Below are positions 16,922 to 26,491 of a DNA stretch of 64,000 bases, piece after piece. Location of the stretch: the NCBI GenBank assembly GCA_900540385.1, contig UQFY01000003.1, positions 62,001 to 126,000 on the forward strand, in the 5' to 3' direction. The position numbers were made by a program, and so were the translations under genes. Every line of letters begins with the position of its first letter. The stretch's first letter is position 1. Below the pieces are notes generated by a model that worked only from the letters and a program-made list of their open reading frames with translations, was not told the origin of the DNA and ran no database searches. Source of the stretch: an uncultured Mollicutes bacterium (GTDB taxonomy: Bacteria; Bacillota_I; Bacilli_A; RFN20; CAG-826).

Positions 16922-17935
16922 GTTAATTTTATTAGTGATTTTCATGCCTTTTACTTTATAAAAGTTGCCTTTCACGATGATTTCATCGTCAAAAGTAGGC
17001 ATTTCTAGACCATCGACAAGGCTGGTATATAAAGAAAAAAGAATTTGGGCTTGGGTGGAGGCGTCATTTAAAACGGTTCCTAGCATATAGCCATCCTCCA
17101 CCGCCTTCTTCCCTTCTGTTGTTCCATCTACTCCAACGATAGGGAAAAATTGTTCCAAAAAAGAAACATCTGGGTTCATGAGGCTTTTAAGGTATCGGAT
17201 AGCGCCTACAGCCATGGCGTCGTTATTAGACAAAAGAAGTTCGATGTTATCCCCTTTAAGAATCATCTTGCCTGTTTCATCGTAGCCTTTTCCTTCTTCC
17301 CAATCGCAATAAGCAACTTCGATTAGATCTACGTCAAAGCCAAGTTGGCGTAATTTTTCAATCGAATATTTGCTTCTGTTTAAAGCGTCTTGGTGAGAAA
17401 GCTCACCACGGAGAATGGCTACTTGAAGTTTTCCATCGTTGTTTTTATCGAATTTAGAGCCTTTAAAAGAAGAGGCGTCTTTAAAGTAATCCGCTGCAAT
17501 CTCCGCTTGAGCTACGCCTTGATATTCCGCATAAGCGCCTACGTAATAGACGTTTTCTTTGACCCAGTCATTGCTTTCCATATCTTGTAAAAGAGGTTCA
17601 CGATTGAAGAAAAGAAGAGGGGTGTCTTCTTTTTGGGCTTTTTCGATTAAGACACTCGCCGAAAGTCTGTCGTATATATTTAGCAAAATCGGTTTATGCT
17701 CATTCTCATCTAAAAGATTTACAAATTGATTGTTTTGAAGACTTTGTTTCCTCGAAGCCACATATTTTCTTAAAGAGATTCCTTTTTGGAGAAAAGAATC
17801 ATTAATTGAGGAGACCAATGAATTAATGAATGGATCGTTGTCGGTATAAAGGAATAAATTCGCGTCTTTTCCTTCGTTTTTGCAAGAAGGAAGAAGAAGC
17901 AAAGGCAAAAGGCTTAAAACCTGGTATTTTTTCAT
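16919..17935 (-). CDS. Sugar-binding lipoprotein linked to the two-component system
   Basis: 338 residues. A short signal ends in the lipobox LLPSC (about Cys18). The body is a family 4 (galactose/ribose-type) binding protein: LLLSNNDAMAVGAIRYL and FFPIVGVDGTTEGKKAVEDGY. The start overlaps the kinase gene by four bases, so it is co-expressed with the kinase rather than with a permease. I infer it is the extracytoplasmic sugar sensor of the kinase, as in XylFII-LytS-type systems. It lies directly before mglB and could also feed MglAC. Confidence 0.8.
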   Translation of the reverse strand: MKKYQVLSLLPLLLLPSCKNEGKDANLFLYTDNDPFINSLVSSINDSFLQKGISLRKYVASRKQSLQNNQFVNLLDENEHKPILLNIYDRLSASVLIEKAQKEDTPLLFFNREPLLQDMESNDWVKENVYYVGAYAEYQGVAQAEIAADYFKDASSFKGSKFDKNNDGKLQVAILRGELSHQDALNRSKYSIEKLRQLGFDVDLIEVAYCDWEEGKGYDETGKMILKGDNIELLLSNNDAMAVGAIRYLKSLMNPDVSFLEQFFPIVGVDGTTEGKKAVEDGYMLGTVLNDASTQAQILFSLYTSLVDGLEMPTFDDEIIVKGNFYKVKGMKITNKIN

Positions 17936-19647
17936 TTTTCTTCTCCTTTCAAAGGAATCATAATATGGACAATTGTCCCTTCATCGAGCTTACTTTCGAT
18001 ACGGATGTCTGCTTTCGGGCCATAATAAACGCGAAGACGTAGGTAGACATTATGCAAGCCAACCCCTTTGGCTTCCTCTTCGCCTTTCATCGATCTTTCT
18101 AATTCTTTTCTTGTTTCTTCTAGCATTCCATAGCCGTTATCGCAAACGTCTAGGTAAATATAGTCGTCCTTTTTGTAACCTTTTACGAGAATGTTCCCTT
18201 TTTCCCCTTCTTTCAAGCCATGATAAATGGAGTTTTCGATGATTGGTTGAAGAATGAGTTTAACGACATCTGTCTGAAGAATCGTTGGGTCGATATCAAA
18301 AGAATAATCGAAAGCGTCGCCAAAACGTAGTTTTTGAATTAAGAGATAATTCGTCGCATGCTCAACTTCTTTTTGCAGGGTGATGATGTTCTTCCCTTTA
18401 GAGATAGAGATTCTAAAGAAACGTGAAAGAGCCACGATCATCTTTTCCGCTTCAGCATTTTGGTTTTTATCAATCAAAGCAATGATACTATCAAGCGTGT
18501 TATACAAGAAATGCGGGTTGATTTGGTTTTGCAAGGCTCGCAATTCGCTCTTTCTTTGTTCTTCTTGCTCATGAATGAGTTTTTTAGTCAAATCGTTTAT
18601 GCGTTCAATAAGGGCTTTAAAAGAATCGTTTAGCTCTACCACTTCCTTAGAGCCTTGAACGTTTATTCTTCTTGAAGGCATATCTTCTAAGGTCACGATT
18701 TCACTCATTTCTTTGCTTAATAAGCGAATTGGTTGAACGGATTGTTGAATAACATAGAAGAAAATAAGGGAGCCAATGGCCAAGAGTGCCCCACCAATCA
18801 AAAGAATGGTGACGCTAAAAGAAACGATTGCTTCTTTTATCCCATCACGGTTTAAAAACACACCCAGTCTCCACGAGGTATTAGAAATAGAAGAAGCAAA
18901 CACGAAGAAAGAATGACCTCCGATTTCATATAGGCCATTTCCTACAACGAATTCTTTTAAAATGCTTGTTTTCTTATCCAAATCATTTGGTAAGGAGGAG
19001 TAAACAATTTGATAGTCTTTATCATAAATAAGGAAGTTTCCTCCTTCGCCTAGAGCCGTTTCACTCAATAAATTGACAATGGAATCAAAAGAAAAATCGA
19101 TATGAAGCACCGCATCACAAGTTTCGTTTCGATCATATGAGGCATAGCGTGAAAGAGAGAAAGAATAAGGATAAAGGGGGTTTTGTTCTTCAGGAAGAGT
19201 AAGGATTGGAATTAAACGATTTTCTTCTGTTTGGAAGGTCTCTTGGAACCATTTTTCTTCTTTGACATTTGCATATTCTTTAACATTACCAGCATAGGCG
19301 ATTTTCTCGCCGCTTGAAGCCTTATAGAGAGAAAGAGAAATGACTTCTTCACGAAGAGCGAGGATATTGCTGAAATATTCGTTCATTTTCGTTCCGAATT
19401 TTCCCTCATCATCGATGGAATTATAGGAATAAATAATCGCGTCTGAATTCCTAAGAATCTGGGAAAAATAGGAATCGTAAGTTCCTAGCAATTGTTCTCC
19501 CGTCGTTTGAAGATTTTGGTTGGAGGTGGTTAAGACGTTATTGCGATAAAGAAGAATGGCGGTTGTTTCGGTTGTGGCGAGTAAAAGAAAAAGGATGCCC
19601 CCTAATATAGATAACAATGTCGTATAAAGGGAACGTGGCTTTCTCAT
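17932..19647 (-). CDS. YesM-type sensor histidine kinase
   Basis: 571 residues: TM at about 13-33, an extracytoplasmic sensor region 35-275, TM ~279-300, HAMP ~303-355, then the His_kinase box NPHFLYNTLDSI with His379 as phosphoacceptor and an ATPase domain (IIENSIYHG ~468, DNGYGM ~503). This is the LytS/YesM class. It overlaps both the regulator gene upstream and the binding-lipoprotein gene downstream by four bases. The likely signal is an extracellular sugar presented by that lipoprotein. Confidence 0.9.
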   Translation of the reverse strand: MRKPRSLYTTLLSILGGILFLLLATTETTAILLYRNNVLTTSNQNLQTTGEQLLGTYDSYFSQILRNSDAIIYSYNSIDDEGKFGTKMNEYFSNILALREEVISLSLYKASSGEKIAYAGNVKEYANVKEEKWFQETFQTEENRLIPILTLPEEQNPLYPYSFSLSRYASYDRNETCDAVLHIDFSFDSIVNLLSETALGEGGNFLIYDKDYQIVYSSLPNDLDKKTSILKEFVVGNGLYEIGGHSFFVFASSISNTSWRLGVFLNRDGIKEAIVSFSVTILLIGGALLAIGSLIFFYVIQQSVQPIRLLSKEMSEIVTLEDMPSRRINVQGSKEVVELNDSFKALIERINDLTKKLIHEQEEQRKSELRALQNQINPHFLYNTLDSIIALIDKNQNAEAEKMIVALSRFFRISISKGKNIITLQKEVEHATNYLLIQKLRFGDAFDYSFDIDPTILQTDVVKLILQPIIENSIYHGLKEGEKGNILVKGYKKDDYIYLDVCDNGYGMLEETRKELERSMKGEEEAKGVGLHNVYLRLRVYYGPKADIRIESKLDEGTIVHIMIPLKGEEK

Positions 19648-21236
19648 TTTTTGCGATACTCCTGAGGTGAGATGCCATAATATTTTTTAAAGCAATGCGA
19701 GAAATAGTATGGGTCTTCATAGCCGATTTCGTGGGCTATTTGCGCTAATTTATTATTCGGATCGAGCAAAAGACGTTGGGCCATTTCCATTCTTTTAGAA
19801 GTTAAAAGGCGGGTAAAAGAAGTTCCTTGTTTTTTTAAGATGGCAAAGACATAAGAATTGGAATAGCCTAATTCTTTGGACAAAGATTCGACGGAAATGT
19901 CACTTTCTCGATAATGCTCTTCGATATAGTTTTTCATATGAAGATAAGCCGTATCGATCCCTGTTAGACGGGTTCCGTTATTGATTTCGACGATTTTATC
20001 GATAAGGGTATTTAAGAATTCCAGAATGCTTTCCTTCCCTTTTTTGGCATAGAACTCATTGATTAAATCAATGTGAGAATGATAGGTTTCATGGAGTTTA
20101 TCGATGGAAACACATCCCTTTAATATGGAAGCAAGCAAATCGTTCAAAACAAGAAGATAGGAGTCACGAAACTCGATATTGGAGATATTCAAAACGATTT
20201 TCTTGACGAGTTCTTTTGCTTCAGCACTTCTTCCATAAAGAAGAGCGTTCGCGATGTTTTTATAATCACTATCATCCACCTTGCCGATTTTCTTTTCTTT
20301 GGATGCAAGATCGCCATAGAAAAGGACTAGCCCTTTTCCCATGATGGTTCGATATTCAAGTGCCCACCTTGTATGACGAAATAGTTTTCGGTAAGAAATC
20401 ATTTCTTTGTTTGGTTCCGATATTTCGCTCACCGCGCAGGAAAAAGGAATAAAGCAGGCATGTTTAAGTTTTGCTAGGATCGTCGAAAGAGGAAGTTCAA
20501 GCTCTTCTTCATTGAACGGCTTATCGGAAAGAAAAAGGACGCCAAGCGAGGTTACTTCCCCGAAAGTAAAGAAACGTATGTCATTATGGAAGAGCTGGCT
20601 TAGGTTTTCTTCCAGATAATAATGGGCCAATTCCAATTCTTCGTATCCTAAAGAATCTTCTTCAGCATCTGGATCAAATAAGGCAAAAGCGATGTATTTG
20701 TTTTTTAAATCAATGCCATCGTTTTTTAGTTTTTCATCGAACGTCTCGCTGATACCTTTCAATGTGATGAGTTTGAGAAGGTCAGCATTTTGTTCCGCTT
20801 TTAAAAGAGCTTCATTGTGTTCTTTCGCTTTTTTAATATCCTTGTCAATTTGATTTGTGGTATCCAAACGATCTTTTGCTTTATAAAGAGCTTCTTTTAG
20901 CTCCGTATAAGAAAGAGGCTTCAATAAATAGGCGACCGCATCAAGTTGGATTGCTTGCTTAGCATAATCAAAATCATCAAAACCGCTTAAAAAGATAATT
21001 TGAATGAGAGGGTAACTCTCTTTCAGGTTCTTGGCCAATTCCAAGCCTGTGACGAAAGGCATTTTAATATCCGTAATAACAATGTCTACGTCCGATAAAG
21101 AATCTAAATCTTCAAGAACGTCATATCCATTTTGATATGAGCCTTTAACTACAAAGTTGTCTTTTTCTTTTTCCAATAAGGAAAGCAATCTTGATCTTGT
21201 GGCTTCCTCATCGTCTGCGATTATGAGTTTGTACAT
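19644..21236 (-). CDS. YesN-type response regulator, REC plus AraC helix-turn-helix
   Basis: 530 residues. An N-terminal receiver shows the acidic pair DDEE (9-12), the phosphoacceptor Asp56 (VITDIKMP) and the Lys in YLLKPLS (~106). A middle helical region of about 270 residues follows. The last ~100 residues form an AraC HTH with the signature end GYEDPYYFSHCFKKYYGISPQEYRKK, given here in part as YYFSHCFKKYYGISP. It is first in its operon and probably activates the mgl and glycan genes on both sides. Confidence 0.9.
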   Translation of the reverse strand: MYKLIIADDEEATRSRLLSLLEKEKDNFVVKGSYQNGYDVLEDLDSLSDVDIVITDIKMPFVTGLELAKNLKESYPLIQIIFLSGFDDFDYAKQAIQLDAVAYLLKPLSYTELKEALYKAKDRLDTTNQIDKDIKKAKEHNEALLKAEQNADLLKLITLKGISETFDEKLKNDGIDLKNKYIAFALFDPDAEEDSLGYEELELAHYYLEENLSQLFHNDIRFFTFGEVTSLGVLFLSDKPFNEEELELPLSTILAKLKHACFIPFSCAVSEISEPNKEMISYRKLFRHTRWALEYRTIMGKGLVLFYGDLASKEKKIGKVDDSDYKNIANALLYGRSAEAKELVKKIVLNISNIEFRDSYLLVLNDLLASILKGCVSIDKLHETYHSHIDLINEFYAKKGKESILEFLNTLIDKIVEINNGTRLTGIDTAYLHMKNYIEEHYRESDISVESLSKELGYSNSYVFAILKKQGTSFTRLLTSKRMEMAQRLLLDPNNKLAQIAHEIGYEDPYYFSHCFKKYYGISPQEYRKK

Positions 21237-21334
21237 TTTTGAGCCCTAATATAAACATATTACAATATTTTGTTTCTAAAACAAAACCTCCCTTATTGAT
21301 GACGGAAGGGATAGATATCATATGTTTTTAAGAA

Positions 21335-22975
21335 TTATATCCTATTTATTGCACCTATGGATTCTTTGTATTCGTTTCCAAGGAAATCCACTGGTTTGGA
21401 TTCGATAGAAATGCAATTAGAAGAATCAAACAATTTGCTTTCTCTCATGAGAACGAATTCTTTTGCTTTATCCATGCCTATTCTTTCCGTAAGAGAGTCG
21501 CCACATATCGTTTTGGGTTTTGGATTAAAGGATTCAAAGTTTTCTAAATCTTCGATGTTTTCAATCTTTTTCTCCGAATAAACGACGTTACAAGTGGTAA
21601 ATAAGTTCGTTTGGTTTCCAAGTTTTAAGGAAGGGTTCTCTGAAGTGCAGTAAATCAAATTGTTATAGAAATTCAATTTGCGATCATTATTGACTTCCAG
21701 AAGGATAGGAGAAGAAACGGAAGTAGAAATAATCGTGTTGTTATAGCATTCCATGTTCCCAATATGGTAATTCATGTAGATAATGCCTTTTTTTCCTAAA
21801 TCATTCACGGAGACGTTATAACGCAATATGACTTCATCCGAACTGGTTTTGGAGGCGGAGTTACAATTCAAAAACAAGCCAAACGAATTATCATGAGAAT
21901 AGTTGTATTGGAAGAGAACTTTCTTGCTTTGCAAATCAGGGTCAAGCATAGCGCCATCTTGAATATTTCCATTCTCACGAACGCTAGCAAGGTTGTTATA
22001 TCCTTCGTTTTTCTCCACAAGAATGTTATCGACATAAGAGGTAACAATGCTATTTCCTGCTTTGCAAGTCGTTGCCGTATCATGAACGAGATTATTTGTT
22101 ATTTTGCTATCTAAAGCATTTCGAAGGAAGATGGCGTTCTTTGCAATGTTATTTATTTCGTTATTTTCAAGCGTTAAGTTCGTATGAGCGTATTGACTAA
22201 ATGTTTCATCATATGGCGAGACTTTTTCAATTTTCGCGCCAACGACTTTATACCAGGTTGCAATGCCTACATTCGATACATCTTCGATATGGCAATTACG
22301 AACAAGGAAGTCATTGCTACGAGCTTTGCCATCCTTGCTCCACAAATGAATTCCTCCCGTGACTTTAGAAGCCATACTCATTCCCATATTTTGAGCATCG
22401 CTTGTTCCATATATGTCATGAACATAGAGGTTTTCAAGATGGATGGAATCGTATGTCTTGATTTCAGCGGTGTTACTAGATAGTTCCACCAAAACACCCC
22501 TACGGTCCCCTTCTTCTTTTGAAGAATCGAATATTTCAAAGTCACGAAAGGTCAAATAGGAACAGTTTTTGATATAGACGATGCCTGTCCCTAGATGATT
22601 GTTACCGTCAATTTTTGGCAGAGCGCCCTCTCCATAAGAAGAAATCACGATTGGTTTATTCTTCTCTCCATGAAGGTCCTCTAAAGTGATTCCTCCAGAG
22701 AAAGAACTGCCTTTTTTGAAAAGGAGCCTATCCCCTGCTTCAAGATTGATTTTCTTTATATCCTCGAAAGAAGAGAACGGAGATTGTTCACTTCCGTCCC
22801 CGTTTTCTTTCGAAGAATCGAAAAAATAGGTCGATCCGTATTCGATTTGACTCGATTCTTGCATTTCAGAAGAGATGGATTCTTCATTCGTTGAAGAAGT
22901 TTTCTCTTCGTTTTGAGTGCAAGATAAAAGAGTTAATGTAAATAAGGTTAAAGCAAGAGGTAGTCCTTTTTTCAT
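21335..22975 (-). CDS. Parallel beta-helix surface lipoprotein
   Basis: 546 residues. The lipobox LLSC (about Cys19) is followed by a Ser/Glu/Asn linker. The body has right-handed beta-helix repeats (VIYIKNCSYLTFRDFEIFD, LTLENNEINNIAKNAIFLRN, LVEKNEGYNN, LFLNCNS, cited in fragments), the PbH1 pattern of polysaccharide lyases, pectinases and related glycan-binding proteins. No single lyase signature is certain. Its place between the sensor system and the GH3 gene suggests a role in breaking or holding plant or host glycan. Confidence 0.8.
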   Translation of the reverse strand: MKKGLPLALTLFTLTLLSCTQNEEKTSSTNEESISSEMQESSQIEYGSTYFFDSSKENGDGSEQSPFSSFEDIKKINLEAGDRLLFKKGSSFSGGITLEDLHGEKNKPIVISSYGEGALPKIDGNNHLGTGIVYIKNCSYLTFRDFEIFDSSKEEGDRRGVLVELSSNTAEIKTYDSIHLENLYVHDIYGTSDAQNMGMSMASKVTGGIHLWSKDGKARSNDFLVRNCHIEDVSNVGIATWYKVVGAKIEKVSPYDETFSQYAHTNLTLENNEINNIAKNAIFLRNALDSKITNNLVHDTATTCKAGNSIVTSYVDNILVEKNEGYNNLASVRENGNIQDGAMLDPDLQSKKVLFQYNYSHDNSFGLFLNCNSASKTSSDEVILRYNVSVNDLGKKGIIYMNYHIGNMECYNNTIISTSVSSPILLEVNNDRKLNFYNNLIYCTSENPSLKLGNQTNLFTTCNVVYSEKKIENIEDLENFESFNPKPKTICGDSLTERIGMDKAKEFVLMRESKLFDSSNCISIESKPVDFLGNEYKESIGAINRI

Positions 22976-23001
22976 GATTCATTTTCCTTTATGAGGCGCG
23001 G

Positions 23002-26000
23002 TTATTCTTTCTTTTTCTTTTGGAATAGTTTCCTAAAAGCAGGAATTTCATCATAAGCGAGAGCGAAAGCAAAGAAAGCAACGCTTAATCCGAAAATAGT
23101 ATCAACAGTAATGCTTACACCATTTAAGGCTTTCATCCATGGAGGGGTGACGGTACGGAAAATGGTAGAAACATCAATTCCATTCATGGCATTAGAACGA
23201 AGGACGGTATAAAGAATACGGTGCGCTTCTTCTCTCATCGCATTCGTTAGAGCGCCATAGCCTTCTTTATATTTGTATAAGGCCGATTTATCTGCACTAA
23301 CGGCATTATCTCCATCAGGTAAAGCGCATCCGCCGAGGATTCCGCCAACCATATCCATATAGCCACCTTGCCAATAATCGGATACGGCAAATCCACTCAT
23401 GCCGAACTCTTTTCTTAAAACAGAGTTGATGAAGCCTTGTTGGCTCGTCCAAGTGACGCCAATGCGGTTAAATCCTGTCATAACGTTTTCGGCATCCGCT
23501 TCTTCGATAGCGATTTGGAATGGTTTGAGATAGTTTTCACGGATGGTTTGTTCATTCGCCCAAGTGTTGACGCCTTCACGATTCTTTTCCTGATCGTTTA
23601 AGATAGCGTGTTTCATATAGACATAGACGCCCATCTTATGAATGCCTTGGACTTCTTTTGCGGCCACCTTTCCAGCAAGAGTGCCATCTTCAGAGGCATA
23701 TTCAAAAGCACGTCCATTATAAGAACCACGATGGATGTTGATTCCTAAGCCATATAAGCCAGAATAGCCTGCCCATAGGCAATCTTCACCAACATATTCG
23801 CCTAACTCTTCCGCTAAATCGTTATTTCTTGTAGCCGCTAATAAGGATGGAGTTGGATAAGATATAGGTGAGGCATCCGAATCAGGATCGTCATATAAGA
23901 AAGTGAAGCGGTTTGTGGCAACGGTCGCATTATCTTCATAGCTATAAGAAGTTCCGCCAACTGGGCCTAAAGCACCGTTACCATCGATTGTTTGTGGTTT
24001 GCTTATGGTTTCGATGCCTGCTGTTTTTCTTAAGCCGTTTGAAAGCAGCATAACCGTGTCTTCAAAGGTTAATTCATTTAATAATTTATCCCATTCAGGA
24101 TCATCGTATTCCTTGTAGAAAAGATTGCCTTTTTCATCCATTGACATCATGGAGGCAAGAGTCAAGCCATTATCTTCTCCATACGTAGGATTTGGAATAT
24201 CATCAGGTTGGATTGTTTCGGATTTTTTCTTTCCGTCTTGAATCATTCCAGAATTGGTTTTGACTCTGACATTATTAGGGAGTTTGGCGTTATTTTCATT
24301 TAAACCAAACTTTACCGTGCCATTCCAATTTGAACGAGTGATATAGTTAACGGAATTATCTCCCCTATGTTCGTAAAGGTTCAAATCCGCATTATCGAAT
24401 TGATTGGTGATTGCTTCGCCAGTGGCTTTGCTATGGGAATATATGGTGTCAGAGAATTGTTTATTGAACTTATAGGTTAATTGAGCATTTCCATTCTCAT
24501 CCATTCCTTTGGAGGTGTCGTAGCCTTTTGCTGCAAGAACATTGTTCAAAGCCTCATGAGCGTTTTTTCCAGTCGCAAAATAATAGTCTCCTTCATCAAG
24601 GATGTATGTTTTTGCTTTATAGGAATCATAGGAAGCTAGTTCTCTTCCCTCAACCGTGACGGTAACCGTTTCCGAAGCTCCTGGTTTTAGTAAAGAAGTT
24701 TTTGCATAGTCAACGAGTTCAATGGACGCTTTTTCGACGTGATTGTCTTTATCATATTTTGTATATGGCTTTTGAAGAAAGAAATCCACTCCTTCTTTGC
24801 CAGAAACATTACCTGTGTTTGTTACCTTGACAGACAATTCATAGGTATCTTCTTTCGTATTTTCTTTGACTTGGAAATCGGAATAAGAGAAGGTGGTGTA
24901 ACTTAGGCCATACCCAAAAGGATAGGCGACTATATCTTTATAAGAGAAATCACCAACGTTATCCGTCTTTAAAACTTTGTCTTCATAACGTGTTTCCGTA
25001 TAACGGTAGCCATTATAAATGCCTTCTTGATAAACGACGTAACGGTTACTTTTTCCACCGTTTGCTGTTGAGATAGGATCGCCTTCATTAGTGTAAGAGC
25101 CAAAATTTGCATACACCGGGTTGTAAGCATGTTTTTTCCAATAAGTGTCGGTTAATTTCCCAGATGGATTTGCTTTGCCATTTAGGATTTTAGCAATACC
25201 GTCCGTGCAATTGCTTCCACCGATGCCGACCCAAAGGAGAGAATCGATTCCGTATTCTTCTAAATCAACATAGTCACATTGCACTTGGTTGACGCTATTA
25301 AGAAGAACAATGATTTTTTGAATGGCTCCTTTATCTTTTAAAGTTTTAAGATTCTTAAGAACGTCAATTTCGGAAGGAGAAAGTTCTAGATAATTTCCAT
25401 GGGAATAATCTGAAGTATTTCCACCGGTGTTTTTTAAATCGGTTGCTTCCGTTCCATATCGAGAGAGAACGAAAATGCCTGCTTCAGCTGGGTCGTTCTT
25501 GTTATTTCCTATTTGTGACCATTTTGCATCATTAATCGTATATTTTGCCGCATCAGAAGAGGTGTTCGTTGTATGATCGCCATTGTATTGTTTATTGGTT
25601 GAATACCAATCCCAAAGACCTTGATTTACTTGAAAACCATTCTTTTCAAGGCCTTCTTTTAAAGAAACAAATTCCGAACGTTTTGCAAAAGAAGAACCGC
25701 CACCTGAGTAAATATAGTTAACACTGGAAGAACTATATAAATTGATTTTTGCTCCAGCCTTCAAAGGCAAAGCGTGGTTATCGTTTTTAAGAAGAACCGC
25801 GCCTTCCTGGGTAATTCTAGAGGTAGCATCCTTTGCATCGTCTTGCAAATCGGCTATTGAAGAATAATTAGAGAAATAATAGATATTCTCCACTTCATCA
25901 CCTGAATCCACTTTTTCTTGCGTTGTTTGACCTAAAAAAGCGGTTATGGCACCAGAATTATCCATGGCGATTTTTCCGCCAACAGCCATAACGCCAAAAG

Positions 26001-26049
26001 CAAGAGTCGATATATTCGCTACGATTTTTGCGAGTTTTGTTAATTTCAT
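23002..26049 (-). CDS. GH3 beta-glucosidase, permuted domain order, membrane-anchored
   Basis: 1015 residues. The GH3 C-domain comes first (about 75-395: ITQEGAVLLKND, LYSSSSVNYIYSGGGSS, VLLNSVNQVQCDY), then a fibronectin-III-like domain (~410-510), then the catalytic barrel (~645-960) with the nucleophile Asp891 in GFAVSDYWQGG. Canonical GH3 proteins have the barrel first; this reversed order is known from several gut beta-glucosidases. A hydrophobic N-terminal segment and a C-terminal TM (~978-998, followed by basic residues) suggest an enzyme on the outer face held at both ends. AAAGGAG precedes the ATG. Confidence 0.9.
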   Translation of the reverse strand: MKLTKLAKIVANISTLAFGVMAVGGKIAMDNSGAITAFLGQTTQEKVDSGDEVENIYYFSNYSSIADLQDDAKDATSRITQEGAVLLKNDNHALPLKAGAKINLYSSSSVNYIYSGGGSSFAKRSEFVSLKEGLEKNGFQVNQGLWDWYSTNKQYNGDHTTNTSSDAAKYTINDAKWSQIGNNKNDPAEAGIFVLSRYGTEATDLKNTGGNTSDYSHGNYLELSPSEIDVLKNLKTLKDKGAIQKIIVLLNSVNQVQCDYVDLEEYGIDSLLWVGIGGSNCTDGIAKILNGKANPSGKLTDTYWKKHAYNPVYANFGSYTNEGDPISTANGGKSNRYVVYQEGIYNGYRYTETRYEDKVLKTDNVGDFSYKDIVAYPFGYGLSYTTFSYSDFQVKENTKEDTYELSVKVTNTGNVSGKEGVDFFLQKPYTKYDKDNHVEKASIELVDYAKTSLLKPGASETVTVTVEGRELASYDSYKAKTYILDEGDYYFATGKNAHEALNNVLAAKGYDTSKGMDENGNAQLTYKFNKQFSDTIYSHSKATGEAITNQFDNADLNLYEHRGDNSVNYITRSNWNGTVKFGLNENNAKLPNNVRVKTNSGMIQDGKKKSETIQPDDIPNPTYGEDNGLTLASMMSMDEKGNLFYKEYDDPEWDKLLNELTFEDTVMLLSNGLRKTAGIETISKPQTIDGNGALGPVGGTSYSYEDNATVATNRFTFLYDDPDSDASPISYPTPSLLAATRNNDLAEELGEYVGEDCLWAGYSGLYGLGINIHRGSYNGRAFEYASEDGTLAGKVAAKEVQGIHKMGVYVYMKHAILNDQEKNREGVNTWANEQTIRENYLKPFQIAIEEADAENVMTGFNRIGVTWTSQQGFINSVLRKEFGMSGFAVSDYWQGGYMDMVGGILGGCALPDGDNAVSADKSALYKYKEGYGALTNAMREEAHRILYTVLRSNAMNGIDVSTIFRTVTPPWMKALNGVSITVDTIFGLSVAFFAFALAYDEIPAFRKLFQKKKKE

Positions 26050-26060
26050 ATTTTTCTCCT

Positions 26061-26483
26061 TTAGCAGTCTTTGGTGCCTTTTAGATAAATCGACACATTA
26101 GAAAAAACGGCCGCCAATAGATAAAAAACAATGCAGAGAATTACTTTGCTATCAACTAAAGCGATAGCTTCAGGAGTAACCCCGTTATAGAAAACGCCAC
26201 TAAAATACATATAAACATAGAGGACGAATAAAAGAAAGGTGACCAAATTAAGCACCCATAAAGCAATGGATGCATAATTGCTCGTCTTTTTAAAAAGCAA
26301 TAATCCCGCATAAACGGCAATACCAACAAAAGCTGGTATTGTCGCTAATGCGTTACGATATTCCAATAAAGTTCCAGAAAATCCTAAATAAAAGATATTT
26401 CCTAGAAGGGCAAGAAGTATAGAAACAATGGCAAAGTAGAACCCCACTGTCTTATAAAAGGATGCGTTAAGATATTTTTTCAT
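26061..26483 (-). CDS. Four-TM membrane protein, unknown
   Basis: 140 residues with four hydrophobic segments (about 10-32, 44-64, 72-96, 112-133). It lies 11 bases upstream of the GH3 gene and eight bases after the Ig-like lipoprotein gene, so it belongs to the same operon. No family recognised; it may help place or hold the anchored GH3 enzyme, an inference from location only. Confidence 0.6.
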   Translation of the reverse strand: MKKYLNASFYKTVGFYFAIVSILLALLGNIFYLGFSGTLLEYRNALATIPAFVGIAVYAGLLLFKKTSNYASIALWVLNLVTFLLFVLYVYMYFSGVFYNGVTPEAIALVDSKVILCIVFYLLAAVFSNVSIYLKGTKDC

Positions 26484-26491
26484 TTTTTCAC

